DNA of 64,000 nt from Microlunatus elymi (lineage in GTDB: Bacteria; Actinomycetota; Actinomycetes; Propionibacteriales; Propionibacteriaceae): positions 744,001-808,000 of the forward strand of contig NZ_CP041692.1 in assembly GCF_007362775.1 (NCBI RefSeq). The letters run 5' to 3'. The position numbers were made by a program, and so were the translations under genes. Of this stretch, positions 33,584-42,407 are shown piece by piece. A model generated the notes under the pieces. The model was not told the origin of the DNA and did no database searches. It worked only from the letters and a program-made list of their open reading frames with translations. Each line of letters begins with the position of its first letter. Position 1 is the first letter of the stretch.

Positions 33584-35127
33584 GTATCCGGATGCTGGTC
33601 GATCTGACTACCGACATGGTCCGCGAGCTCGCGATCGCCGAACGAGTCTGTATCCGCCCCCTGCTGCGCCGGGTGCTCGACCGCGAAACCGGCACCGAGG
33701 AGACCGTGCCGATCCCGTGCGGCTCAACCCTGGAATCGGTCTGCCCGTCGTGCGCGCACAAGGCAAGGATCCTGCGGATGCAGCAATGCGCCGAAGGCTG
33801 GCACCTTGGCACCGAACCCGACCAAGATCAACCCGACCAAGATCACGACACCGAAGAGAACGGCCAGGAGGACGAGCAAGATCACGAGCAGGCGGGCGAC
33901 GAGAGTGATCGGCGGGTGCGGTCGACCCGGCGCAGACCTGATGTTGTTGATCTTCCCCGCGTCGCTGCGGAGGATCGCACGATCGGGCGCACGTTCACCA
34001 GCCCGGACGGCCACGAGTACCGACCCTCGATGTTCCTCACCCTCACGTTGCCGTCGTACGGTCCGATCACCGATGGCGCACCGACCGACCCGGAGTCGTA
34101 TGACTATCGGCGGGCCGCGATCGACGCCCTGCTGTTCCCAAGATTGGTGGATCGGTTTTGGCAGAACCTGCGCCGCTGTGCCGGCTACAAGGTCCAGTAC
34201 TTCGCCACCGTCGAACCCCAACGCCGCCTCGCACCGCACCTGCACGCCGCGATCCGCGGTGCGATCCCGCGCCAGCTGTTGCGGCAGGTGATCCGTGCCA
34301 CCTACCTGCAGGTGTGGTGGCCGTCCTTCGACCGGCCGGTATTCGTGCAGCGGGTGCCGGTGTGGGATGGCACCGGCTACATGGACGCCGACACCGGCGA
34401 AGTCCTGCCGACCTGGGAACAAGCTATCGCCGATCTGGCCGACGATCCCGACAACCGTCCGGCGCACGTGATGCGGTTCGGCTCACAGGCCGACATCCGC
34501 GGAATCATCGCACCGTCCGAGGAGGCTGATCGGGCCATCCGCTACCTGACCAAATACCTCACCAAAGCCATCGCCGAACCCCTCACCGCCACCGACGAAG
34601 ACGTTGTGGTCGATGAGCGGCGCATGGCGCACATCGACCGGCTGCACGCGCAGTTGCGCTGGCTGCCGTGTTCGGAGCACTGCGCCAACTGGTTGCGCTA
34701 CGGCATCCAGCCCAAGAATCCGACCCCGGGCATGCAGGCCGGACACTGCCCGAGTAAGGCCCATGATCGAGAACACCTCGGCGTCGGCGGCCGCCGAGTG
34801 CTGGTCTCCCGGCACTGGTCGGGAAAAACCCTGGCCGAGCACAAAGCCGACCGCGCGACCGTCGTACGGGAAACGCTGCACGCGGCCGGGATCGTGCCAC
34901 CCGAGGTCGAACGGCTCGCCGCCGACGTCACCGCGCCCGACGGGCTACCTCGGTACGTTTGGACCGATACTCGACCCGGCGATGCCGGCGAGTACCGCAA
35001 GATCATCTTTGCCGCGATCCAAGAACGACGCACCTGGCGAGAACAATACGACGCCGCCAAGATCATCACCGCGCCTGTGGACAACCAACCGGCAATCGAT
35101 CGCGATGGCGGTGGGCCATCCCCGTAA
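33580..35127 (+). CDS. repSA: RepSA-type rolling-circle replication initiator
   Basis: 515 residues from ATG 33580, overlapping the translocase stop. A zinc-type Cys pair region (ESVCPSCAHKARIL) is followed by an acidic Gln/Asp-rich linker made of GATCAA-type words. The HUH-type catalytic region has PQRRLAPHLHAAIRG and a Tyr in YLTKYLTK about 120 residues later. A further Cys/His region (CSEHCANW, AGHC) lies behind. RepSA-like proteins start excised-element replication in AICEs such as pSAM2. Confidence 0.9.
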   Translation: MSIRMLVDLTTDMVRELAIAERVCIRPLLRRVLDRETGTEETVPIPCGSTLESVCPSCAHKARILRMQQCAEGWHLGTEPDQDQPDQDHDTEENGQEDEQDHEQAGDESDRRVRSTRRRPDVVDLPRVAAEDRTIGRTFTSPDGHEYRPSMFLTLTLPSYGPITDGAPTDPESYDYRRAAIDALLFPRLVDRFWQNLRRCAGYKVQYFATVEPQRRLAPHLHAAIRGAIPRQLLRQVIRATYLQVWWPSFDRPVFVQRVPVWDGTGYMDADTGEVLPTWEQAIADLADDPDNRPAHVMRFGSQADIRGIIAPSEEADRAIRYLTKYLTKAIAEPLTATDEDVVVDERRMAHIDRLHAQLRWLPCSEHCANWLRYGIQPKNPTPGMQAGHCPSKAHDREHLGVGGRRVLVSRHWSGKTLAEHKADRATVVRETLHAAGIVPPEVERLAADVTAPDGLPRYVWTDTRPGDAGEYRKIIFAAIQERRTWREQYDAAKIITAPVDNQPAIDRDGGGPSP

Positions 35128-35177
35128 GAGTCCGACGAGTTGATCAACAACCGGTCGTGCGTGGACAGGAGATGATC

Positions 35178-35369
35178 ATGGAAACGAAGGATTCGAGGGT
35201 TTCCGCATTGGCTTACCGAGTTGAGGAGGCGGCTGATGCGGTGGGGGTCAGCAAGTCGCAGATTTACGAGTTGATCAGGTCGGGTCAGCTTCGAACGGTG
35301 AAGTTGGGCCGTCGCCGGCTGGTGCCGGTGCAGGCGTTGGCGGACTACATCGATGGGATGACGCGATGA
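35178..35369 (+). CDS. xis: Excisionase (MerR/helix-turn-helix type)
   Basis: 63 residues from ATG 35178 with ACAGGAG 6 bases upstream. The sequence LAYRVEEAADAVGVSKSQIYELIRSGQLRTVKLGRRRLVPVQALADYI is a standard excisionase winged HTH with the G-R-R-x-V-P wing. Its stop overlaps the integrase start (ATGA), the usual xis-int arrangement. It should favour excision together with Int. Confidence 0.9.
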   Translation: METKDSRVSALAYRVEEAADAVGVSKSQIYELIRSGQLRTVKLGRRRLVPVQALADYIDGMTR

Positions 35370-36538
35370 CGCCGCAGCGTGCGCATGGTGACGGCTCGCT
35401 GTACTGGAACGAGGAGCGACAGCGTTGGGTCGCGGACGTTTCAGTCGGTTACAACGGCAACGGTCGTCGGATTCATCGGCGTAGATTCTGCAGGACGAAG
35501 ACCGAGGCGAAGGCCGTTCTGCGGGAGATGACGCGGGAGTTGGCCGAGGGGACGTTCGTTGATGATCGCGGGTACACGGTCGGCGAGGCCGTCGAGGACT
35601 GGTTGACCTACGGCCTGGTCCGCAAGGATCAGGCGACCCGGGACAACTGTCGGCACCTCTCCGAGAAGCACATTCTCCCGTGGCTGGGCGCTCGGAAGCT
35701 TCGTGAGCTGCGAACGCCCGAGGTTGAGGCCTGGTTGGCGAAGCTGGCCGAGTCGCTGAGTACGCGGACGATTCAGGCGGTGCGGTCGTGTCTGAACCGG
35801 GCGGTTCGTCGTGCGATGGCTCAGGAGCGGGTGCGACGCAATGTCGTCGAGCTGGCCGAGATGCCGCATGGCCGGCCCGGTCGACCGTCGAAGTCGCTGA
35901 CTCCGGAGCAGGTCGACGCCGTGCTTGAAGGCACGAAGTCCGATCGGTTGCACAACTACATCGTGTTGTCGATCTTGACCGGTGCCAGAACGGAGGAGTT
36001 GCGGGCGCTGCGGTGGGATCACGTCCATCTCGACGCCCAGCAGGTGAACGGCCATGTGGTGCCGCCGCACATCGCGGTCTGGCGTTCGGTTCGCAGGAAG
36101 GGCGAGACGAAAACGCCGAAGTCGCGCCGGACGATCGCGTTGCCTGCGCTCTGTATCGAAGCGCTGCGACGAGAACGGGTTCAGCAGGCCGAGGATCGGC
36201 TCGCGGCTGGCTCTCGTTGGCGGGATAGCGGATTGGTGTTCGCCTCGGAGGTTGGCACGGAGATGCATCCGGCGAACGTTCGGCGATCGTTTCGTCGCGC
36301 GCTGCGGCTGGTCGATGGGATCGATCCGGAGGAGTGGACCCCGCGTGAGTTGCGGCACTCGTTCGTCTCACTGTTGTCGGATCGTGGGATTCCGGTTGAG
36401 ACGATTTCCATGCTCGTCGGCCACAGCGGAACGACGGTCACCGAGCTGGTCTATCGGCATCAGATTCGGCCGGTGATCCAGACGGGTGCGCTGGTGATGG
36501 ATGAGGTCTACAAGGCGAGCGGCGATGAGCTGAGGTAA
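35366..36538 (+). CDS. int: Tyrosine-type site-specific integrase
   Basis: 390 residues. An AP2-like arm-binding N-terminus (DGSLYWNEERQRWVADVSVGYNGNG) leads to a core-binding domain (about 70-165) and a catalytic domain: first Arg in TGARTEELRALRW, the H-x-x-R in ELRHSFVSLL, the second His in VGHSGTT and the nucleophile Tyr in LVYRHQI. It recombines attP with the tRNA-Pro gene. Its stop (TAA at 36536-36538) falls inside the right arm repeat, showing how compact this end is. Confidence 0.95.
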   Translation: MTPQRAHGDGSLYWNEERQRWVADVSVGYNGNGRRIHRRRFCRTKTEAKAVLREMTRELAEGTFVDDRGYTVGEAVEDWLTYGLVRKDQATRDNCRHLSEKHILPWLGARKLRELRTPEVEAWLAKLAESLSTRTIQAVRSCLNRAVRRAMAQERVRRNVVELAEMPHGRPGRPSKSLTPEQVDAVLEGTKSDRLHNYIVLSILTGARTEELRALRWDHVHLDAQQVNGHVVPPHIAVWRSVRRKGETKTPKSRRTIALPALCIEALRRERVQQAEDRLAAGSRWRDSGLVFASEVGTEMHPANVRRSFRRALRLVDGIDPEEWTPRELRHSFVSLLSDRGIPVETISMLVGHSGTTVTELVYRHQIRPVIQTGALVMDEVYKASGDELR

Positions 36539-36553
36539 CACCGTTGGTAACAC
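36535..36553 (+). promoter_or_regulatory. Right arm-type integrase/excisionase sites
   Basis: GTAACAC at 36535-36541 and 36547-36553, the same 12-base spacing and orientation as the left pair at 24626 and 24638. The first copy overlaps the int stop codon. Similarity at both ends supports arm-type binding. Confidence 0.6.
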
Positions 36554-36586
36554 CGGAGTGCTTGGTGCTCCACCCGGGAAAGCGAT

Positions 36587-36617
36587 CCGGCCCCTGACTG
36601 TGCTGGTCAGGGGCCGG
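36587..36617. terminator. Terminator between int and tRNA-Pro
   Basis: CCGGCCCCTGAC (36587-36598) pairs perfectly with GTCAGGGGCCGG (36606-36617). On the plus strand TTTTG follows, so it fits an intrinsic terminator for the int operon. It also faces the 3' end of tRNA-Pro on the other strand. Confidence 0.8.
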
Positions 36618-36624
36618 TTTTGTG

Positions 36625-36701
<77 letters not shown>

Positions 36702-36776
36702 GTGGCCTCGATCAACGAGGCCTCGGAGAGTTTAGCCCATCGCGGCCCGATGCTCCGAATCGGTTCCGCAACCCGG

Positions 36777-37727
36777 TCAGGACGGTCGCGGGACCAGCGT
36801 CAACAGGGTCGCTTCGGGGCGGCAGGCGAACCGCACCGGGGCGTACGGGGAGGTGCCCAGACCGGCGGACACGTGCAGGAAGGACCGCTTGCCACCCGCC
36901 TGGTAGGTGGACAATCCCTTCGCCTTGGCCGGGTCCAGATCGCAGTTGGCGACCAGCGCGCCGTAGCCCGGCACGCAGACCTGACCGCCGTGGGTGTGAC
37001 CGGCGATGATCAGATCCATTCCGTCGGCGGTCATCGCGTCCAGCAGCCGCCGGTACGGGGCGTGAGTCACACCGAACGCGACGTCGGCGGTCGGGTCGGC
37101 TGGGCCGGCCACCTTGCCGTATTGATCAAGCTCCAGATGCGCGTCGTTGGTGCCGCGGAATTCGATCTCGGTGCCGGCGATGTTCAACCGCGCTCGGGAA
37201 TCGGTCAGCTCCACCCAGCCGGCGTCCTGATAGGCCTTCTGCAGTTCGTCCCACGGCAGCTGCTTGCCGCCCGGCCGGGGCGTGTGCTGTTCCTTCTTCA
37301 GGTAGCGCAGCGGATTCTTCCACTTCGGCCCGAAGTAGTCGTTGGAGCCCCAGACGAACACCCCGGGCACGTCCAGCAGCCGGCCGAGGCTCGTCGTCAC
37401 GTACGGGACGGCGTCGTGATCGGCCAGGTTGTCGCCGGTGTTGATCACCAGGTCCGGTTCCAGCCCGGCCAGCCGGGAAACCCAGCGTTGCTTGGCCTGC
37501 TGGTACGGCGTCATGTGCAGATCGGAGATGTGCAGCACTCGGATCGGCCGCGCGCCCGCCGGCAGCACCGGCACGTGCACCCGACGCAGGGTGAAGGCCC
37601 GCACCTCGTACAGGCCGGCGTAGGCCACACACGCCGCACCGAAACCGGCCACCGTCGCCGTGCCGGTTGCGATCCGCCGGAGCACGCTGCGGGCAGGGCG
37701 CTGCTCGTCGATCACCGGGGCGGACAT
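36777..37727 (-). CDS. Metallophosphoesterase
   Basis: 316 residues from ATG 37727. A hydrophobic N-terminal segment (about 20-42) suggests a membrane anchor. The calcineurin-type metal sites are HISDLHMTP near 68-76, NTGDNLAD near 101, a VWGSNDYFGP region in place of the usual GNHD, and IIAGHTHGGQV near 248. This version is typical of the actinobacterial YkuE-like family found near ponA2. The substrate is not known. It is divergent from the YqeY-family gene, with 40 bases between starts. Confidence 0.9.
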   Translation of the reverse strand: MSAPVIDEQRPARSVLRRIATGTATVAGFGAACVAYAGLYEVRAFTLRRVHVPVLPAGARPIRVLHISDLHMTPYQQAKQRWVSRLAGLEPDLVINTGDNLADHDAVPYVTTSLGRLLDVPGVFVWGSNDYFGPKWKNPLRYLKKEQHTPRPGGKQLPWDELQKAYQDAGWVELTDSRARLNIAGTEIEFRGTNDAHLELDQYGKVAGPADPTADVAFGVTHAPYRRLLDAMTADGMDLIIAGHTHGGQVCVPGYGALVANCDLDPAKAKGLSTYQAGGKRSFLHVSAGLGTSPYAPVRFACRPEATLLTLVPRPS

Positions 37728-37767
37728 GGCGAGAAGGCTACCCGAGCCCCGTGGGAGACTGAGCCAC

Positions 37768-38253
37768 ATGTCCCCCGAACAGTCCGACACCGACTCCGAG
37801 TTGATCACCCGCCTGCGTTCCGATCTGACGACCGCGCTCAAGGCCCGGGACCGGCTTCGCGCAGACACCATCCGCGGCGTGCTGACCGCGGTCAGCCGGG
37901 CCGAGACCTCCGGCACCGAGGCGGTCCGACTGACCGAGAACCAGGTCCGCGACGTGGTGATCAGCGAGGCGAAGAAGCGGCGTGAGTCGGCTGAGGCCTA
38001 CCGCAACGCCGACCGGCCGGAGCTGGCCGACAAGGAGGAGGCCGAGGGCGCCGTGCTGGCCGAATACCTGCCGGCGGCGCTGTCGGACGAGGAGATCAGC
38101 AAGCTGGTCGCGGACGCGATCGCGAGCACCGGTGCCGCCGAATTGGGCGTGCGCGGCATGGGCAAGGTGATGGGAGTCGTCACCCCGCAGACCAAGGGCC
38201 GCGCCGACGGCAAAGCCGTCGCCGACGAAGTCAAGCGCCAGCTCAGCGCCTGA
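37768..38253 (+). CDS. GatB/YqeY domain-containing protein
   Basis: 161 residues from ATG 37768. The sequence LITRLRSDLTTALKARDRLRADTIRGVLTAV, then AKKRRESAEAYRNADRPELADKEEAEGAVLAEYLP and GVRGMGKVMGVVTP is the standalone YqeY family, related to the C-terminal domain of the GatB amidotransferase subunit. Its biochemical role is unresolved. Length is normal. A strong hairpin terminator follows at 38273-38308. Confidence 0.93.
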   Translation: MSPEQSDTDSELITRLRSDLTTALKARDRLRADTIRGVLTAVSRAETSGTEAVRLTENQVRDVVISEAKKRRESAEAYRNADRPELADKEEAEGAVLAEYLPAALSDEEISKLVADAIASTGAAELGVRGMGKVMGVVTPQTKGRADGKAVADEVKRQLSA

Positions 38254-38272
38254 TCGAGCCGCTGCACCAAGA

Positions 38273-38308
38273 ATCCGGCCGCCGACCCCAACGGGTCGGC
38301 GGCCGGAT
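38273..38308. terminator. Bidirectional terminator
   Basis: ATCCGGCCGCCGACCC (38273-38288) and GGGTCGGCGGCCGGAT (38293-38308) are perfect 16-base arms around CAAC. It separates the convergent yqeY-like and ponA2 genes. A short TCTGTG tail follows, with no strong U-tract, as is common in Actinobacteria. Confidence 0.85.
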
Positions 38309-38329
38309 CTGTGTCAGCTGCCGAGTCGG

Positions 38330-40774
38330 CTAGCCGCCCTTCTTGCCCTTCTTGCCGCCGTCGTTCTTCTTGTTCTTGCCGCCGTTGTCTGACTTCTTGT
38401 TCTTCTTGCCGCCGTTGTCGGAGTTGGACTTCTTGTCCTTCTTCGGCTGCGGCGCCGGACCGGCCGAGTAGACGGCGTAGATCGTGCTGAACTTCGGCAG
38501 CTTGCCGTCGTACTGGGAGAAGCCGATGAAGTAGCCGGCCGGCTGATCGCTGTACTGCGTGGTCGGCACCACGCTGAAGCCGGCGTCCTCCAGCTTGTTG
38601 GTGGCCTTCTTGATGCTCATCTGGTGAACGTCGGGCAGGTCGACCATCTTGGCCGTGTCCTTGTTCTTGTAGTCGGCGAACTTGCTCGGATCGACATCCT
38701 TCAGGGCCTTGCTCATCGCCGGCTTCCAAATGCCTGCTCCGGCATCGCCGCCGCCGGTCGCTTGCAGAGTCACCCCAGTGGACAGGTGGTAATACTCCAA
38801 GCCGCCGGAGCGGACGTGTCCGGCGCGGAACGGCTTCCTGGTGACGTCCTCGGCGACCGAGGCGACGCCGGCCAGGTCCGGGGTGTAGCCCGCGAACCAG
38901 ACTGCCTGGTTGTCGTTGGTGGTACCGGTCTTGCCCGCTTCCGGACGCCCGTCCGGCAAAGCTGCCGGCGCACCGGTTCCGGTCATCACGCCTTGCAGAA
39001 TGTCGTTCACACCGTCTGCGACGTCCTCGGAGATCACCCGCTTGCAGTTCGCGCTCGGCGCCTTGAGCTCCTTGCCGTCGGCGTTGGTGATCTTGTCGAT
39101 GATGATCGGATCGCAGTGGATGCCGCGGGCGGCGAAGGTGGCGTACGCCTCGGCCAGGCTGAGCGGCGCGATGTTCGCCACGCCGAGGGTCAGCGACGGC
39201 GAGCGGTTGTACGCCGGCGACTCCGAGATCGGCTCTCCGGAGGCGAGCTTCACACCGAGCTTCTCGGCCATCTTCAGCACCGGGCACAGGCCGATAGTGT
39301 GTTCCAACTGCAGGAAGTACGTGTTCACCGAGTACTTCGCCGCTTTGCGCATGTCCATCACGCCGTTGACGCCGGTCGAGTTCTTCGGTGCATAGTGCTT
39401 GTCACCGAGGACAAAACTGCCGTCACAGGATTTCCAGGTGGTGCCGGTGAAATCCATCGGCGACTTCGCGTTGTACTTCTTCGACGGCGGCACGCCCGCC
39501 TCCAACGCCGCGGCCATGGTGATCGCCTTGAACGTCGAGCCGGACTGGAAACCGCCACTGCTGCCACCGAGATCCGGCGGGGCGGGGTAGGAGTAGTACG
39601 TCTCGCCCTTCTTGGCGTCGTTACCCATCACCGGCCGACTCTGCGCCATCCCGATGATCAACCCGGTGCCCGGCTGGATCATCGACATGGTCGCGATCAC
39701 CGGATCCTTCGGGCCGACGTAGTTGCTGACCGCCTCTTGCGCCGCGTCCTGGGTCTTCGGATCGATCGCGGTCTCGATGGTCAGCCCGCCGCGCTTGATG
39801 GTGTTGATCCGGTCCTGCTCGGTCTTGCCCAGGCTCGGCTGCTTCAGCAGGCTCTGGTACACGTAGGTGCAGAGGAACGGGTACTGGCTGCTGATGCAAC
39901 CGTTCTGCGGGTTCTGCACCTTGTCCTGATGGAAGCCGGCCTTCGTGGCCGAGGCCAGCTGCTGCGGCGTGATGATGTTCAGCTCCGCCATCCGATTCAG
40001 CACCACGTTGCGGCGCGCGATCGCCGCCTGCGGATGCTGGACCGGGTTGTCCGCGTCCGGGCTCTGCACCAGGCCGGCCAGCATCGCCGCCTGGTTGATG
40101 TTCAGGTCCTTGGCGTGCTTGTCGAAGTAGTGCTGGGAGGCCGCTTCCACCCCGTACGCACCGTCGCCGTAGTAGGCGATGTTCAGGTAGCGCTCCAGGA
40201 TCTGGTCCTTGCTGAGCTTCTTCTCCAACCCGATCGCGTACTTGAGCTCCTGGATCTTGCGGGCGTAGGTGTCGTCCTGCGCCTCCTTGACGCCCTTCTC
40301 GTCGCCGGCCAGTTGCGCCTCAGTGATCCGCACCATCTTCACGTACTGCTGGGTGATGCTCGAACCACCCTGGGAGACGCCGCCCGACGCCGCGTTGGTG
40401 AGCAATGCCCGGATGGTGCCGGTGACGTCGATCGCACCGTGCTGGTAATAGCGGTGGTCCTCGATCGCCAGCTGCGCCTGCCGCATGATCGGCGCGATGT
40501 CGTCCAGCTTGACGTAGGTCCGGTCCTGGTCGAAGAAGTACGCCAGGGTCTTGCCGTTGGCCATGGTGACCTTGCTCTTCACCGGCTGCGGCGGAGTCTC
40601 GAACGCCTGCGGCAGGTCATCCACCGTCTTCTCGGCGGCGCGACCGCCGACGCCGGCCATCGCGGCGACGGGGACGGCCAGACCGGCCACCAAGAGTCCG
40701 GCAACCATGCTGACGACGAGAAACATCGCCGCGGAGTAGGCGACACTTCCGGCGCGCTTGGGGCTCAAAGGCAT
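38330..40774 (-). CDS. ponA2: Bifunctional class A penicillin-binding protein with PASTA domain
   Basis: 814 residues. An N-terminal membrane helix (about 15-40) leads to a GT51 glycosyltransferase domain with the catalytic Glu in AIEDHRYYQHG and SSITQQYVKM. The transpeptidase domain has SGSTFKAI (nucleophile Ser), a Ser-x-Asn-type region in KYSVNTYFL and KTGTTND. A PASTA domain (VDLPDVHQMSIKKATNKLED) and a Lys/Asp/Gly-rich tail end the protein. It polymerises and crosslinks peptidoglycan. Its divergence from whiB4 matches the mycobacterial ponA2-whiB4 order. Confidence 0.95.
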   Translation of the reverse strand: MPLSPKRAGSVAYSAAMFLVVSMVAGLLVAGLAVPVAAMAGVGGRAAEKTVDDLPQAFETPPQPVKSKVTMANGKTLAYFFDQDRTYVKLDDIAPIMRQAQLAIEDHRYYQHGAIDVTGTIRALLTNAASGGVSQGGSSITQQYVKMVRITEAQLAGDEKGVKEAQDDTYARKIQELKYAIGLEKKLSKDQILERYLNIAYYGDGAYGVEAASQHYFDKHAKDLNINQAAMLAGLVQSPDADNPVQHPQAAIARRNVVLNRMAELNIITPQQLASATKAGFHQDKVQNPQNGCISSQYPFLCTYVYQSLLKQPSLGKTEQDRINTIKRGGLTIETAIDPKTQDAAQEAVSNYVGPKDPVIATMSMIQPGTGLIIGMAQSRPVMGNDAKKGETYYSYPAPPDLGGSSGGFQSGSTFKAITMAAALEAGVPPSKKYNAKSPMDFTGTTWKSCDGSFVLGDKHYAPKNSTGVNGVMDMRKAAKYSVNTYFLQLEHTIGLCPVLKMAEKLGVKLASGEPISESPAYNRSPSLTLGVANIAPLSLAEAYATFAARGIHCDPIIIDKITNADGKELKAPSANCKRVISEDVADGVNDILQGVMTGTGAPAALPDGRPEAGKTGTTNDNQAVWFAGYTPDLAGVASVAEDVTRKPFRAGHVRSGGLEYYHLSTGVTLQATGGGDAGAGIWKPAMSKALKDVDPSKFADYKNKDTAKMVDLPDVHQMSIKKATNKLEDAGFSVVPTTQYSDQPAGYFIGFSQYDGKLPKFSTIYAVYSAGPAPQPKKDKKSNSDNGGKKNKKSDNGGKNKKNDGGKKGKKGG

Positions 40775-40973
40775 GGCTTACAGGGTACGGGAGGTTCAAG
40801 TGCCCGCCGAATCATCGTGTCCGACGTCGATGTTGCGAAAAAGTCTCGGGCCTTTAGCCCTAGTCACACACGGACTTCGTTCGTACTATTCCCTCATCTG
40901 ATCCACAGGGGAAGCGCGGGCCACGGGTGGAGTCCGGGCGTGGATCGGGTCGAGTTGTATGGGGGTTCACGCA

Positions 40974-41255
40974 ATGACTGCGTTGTTTCAAGAGGACTGG
41001 ACGCTGCAAGCGAACTGTCGTGGGATGGAGGACGCCCTCTTCCCGGAGGCATCTGAGCAAAAACGCGCGCGTACGGTCTGTGCCGGCTGTCCGGTCCGTT
41101 CCGAGTGTCTGGCAGAGGCGCTGGACAATCGGATCGAGTGGGGTGTCTGGGGCGGCATGACCGAGCGGGAGCGCCGGCAACTGCTGCGTCAGCACACCGA
41201 TGTCAGGAGTTGGCGTTCACTGCTGGTCGATCAGCGAGGTGCCCACATCCCGTAG
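40974..41255 (+). CDS. whiB4: WhiB4-like iron-sulfur transcriptional regulator
   Basis: 93 residues from ATG 40974 with GGGGG 9 bases upstream; ATG 40959 is possible. Cys ligands: ANCRGM, then C-A-G-C as VCAGCPVRSECL, followed by the GVWGGMTERERR turn, so all four are present. The protein holds a 4Fe-4S cluster sensing oxygen or NO. Its position between ponA2 and the ArsA-like gene pair mirrors whiB4 in mycobacteria, which is the basis for the symbol. The end faces the ArsA-like gene, with overlapping 3' ends. Confidence 0.88.
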   Translation: MTALFQEDWTLQANCRGMEDALFPEASEQKRARTVCAGCPVRSECLAEALDNRIEWGVWGGMTERERRQLLRQHTDVRSWRSLLVDQRGAHIP

Positions 41256-42407
41256 CGCATCCAGATCGGTGACGTCGCGCGGCAGCGCCGGCACCCGAGC
41301 CATCGCGACGTCGGGTCGCGAACTTCGGAATCGGTCCAGCAGGCGCTGCTCGCGTTCGATCATCCGCATCCGGTCGGCATGCCGCCGCAGCGCGGCGATC
41401 TCAGCCGGGTGTTGAGCTTGGCCCCGGTGTTGATCTTGGCCCCGGTGTTGATCTTGGCCCGGATGCTGATCTTGATCGGAGCTCTGCAGGTCTTCGGCGA
41501 GCGCCAACGCGCGCTCGGCGGAGATCTCCAACTCGCTGGCGTGGGTGCGGTTGACCACGAGGCCGGAGAGCGGCAGTCCTGATTCGGTCAATCGGTCGAC
41601 GAAGAAGTTGGCCTCGCGCAGGGTGTCCGGCTCCGGCGTCGCGACCACCACGAAGGTGGTCTGCTCGGAGCTGAGCAGCCGCAGGGTTTCCTGGGCGCGC
41701 GCCCGAAACCCGCCGAACAGGGTCTCGAAGGCGGCCGCGAAGGTCTTCACGTCGGTGATGATCTGGGCGCCGAGCACCTTCTCCATCGCCGAGTAGACGA
41801 GGTTGAAGCCGACGCTCATCAGCCGGAACGGGCCCTTGGCCGGAGTGAGCAGCATCCGCAGGAACTTGCCGTCCAGCAGGGCCGCCAAATGCTCCGGGGC
41901 GTCCAGGAAATCCAGCGCGGAACGCGATGGTGGCGTGTCCACGATGATCAGATCCCAACTGCCGTCGGTCTCCGCCTGGGCGGACAGTTGGCCGAGCTTC
42001 TCCATGGCCATGTATTCCTGGGTCCCGGAGAACGATGTCGACAACGCCTGGTAGAAGGGGTTGGCGAAGATCTGTTCGGCCTTGTCCGGTGTGGCGTGCG
42101 CGGTGACCACGTCGTCGAAGGTCCGCTTCATGTCCAGCATCATCGCGTCCAGCGATCCGCCGGCGGTGGTGTCGATGCCTTGTACGGGGCGGGGCGTGTT
42201 GTCCAGGTTGCCGACGCCGAGCGACTGGGCCAGCCGGCGGGCCGGGTCGATGGTCAGCACGACCGTCTTCCGGCCGGCCTCGGCGGCTCGCACGGCCAGC
42301 GCGGCTGAGGTGGTGGTCTTGCCGACGCCGCCGGAGCCGCAGCAGATGATGATCTTGGTCTGCCGATCGTCCAGGGTCGCCTGCAGGTCGAGGGCCCGAT
42401 TGATCAT
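41217..42407 (-). CDS. ArsA/Get3-like anion-transporter-type ATPase, second subunit
   Basis: 396 residues. Deviant Walker A CGSGGVGKTTTSAALA at about 24-38 and switch II VDTPPSRSALDFL at about 160 are typical ArsA/GET3-family features. A C-terminal linker (about 315-340) holds QDQHRG-type repeats from an 18-base DNA repeat. No metal-binding Cys triad of arsenite pumps is seen, so it is likely the actinobacterial paired ATPase of unclear role (Rv3679/Rv3680 type). It overlaps the companion gene by 4 bases and the whiB4 3' end by 39. Confidence 0.9.
   Translation of the reverse strand: MINRALDLQATLDDRQTKIIICCGSGGVGKTTTSAALAVRAAEAGRKTVVLTIDPARRLAQSLGVGNLDNTPRPVQGIDTTAGGSLDAMMLDMKRTFDDVVTAHATPDKAEQIFANPFYQALSTSFSGTQEYMAMEKLGQLSAQAETDGSWDLIIVDTPPSRSALDFLDAPEHLAALLDGKFLRMLLTPAKGPFRLMSVGFNLVYSAMEKVLGAQIITDVKTFAAAFETLFGGFRARAQETLRLLSSEQTTFVVVATPEPDTLREANFFVDRLTESGLPLSGLVVNRTHASELEISAERALALAEDLQSSDQDQHPGQDQHRGQDQHRGQAQHPAEIAALRRHADRMRMIEREQRLLDRFRSSRPDVAMARVPALPRDVTDLDALRDVGTSLIDQQ
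41411..41470. repeat. 18-bp tandem repeat within an ArsA-like gene
   Basis: Units start at 41411, 41429 and 41447, the core being GTTGATCTTGGCCCCGGT, followed by a degenerate fourth. On the coding strand they encode Gln-Asp-Gln-His-x-Gly steps in the linker near the C-terminus. The period is a multiple of three, so copy number can change without frame loss. Confidence 0.85.

Noticed and set aside
33805-33965. Asp/Gln repeats in repSA as a CRISPR or iteron array
   Set aside because: The repeat is a low-complexity linker made of GATCAA-type words with no spacers or fixed period.
40800-40973. Riboswitch or sRNA upstream of whiB4
   Set aside because: Only a weak -10-like TACTAT was noticed; no conserved structure could be supported.
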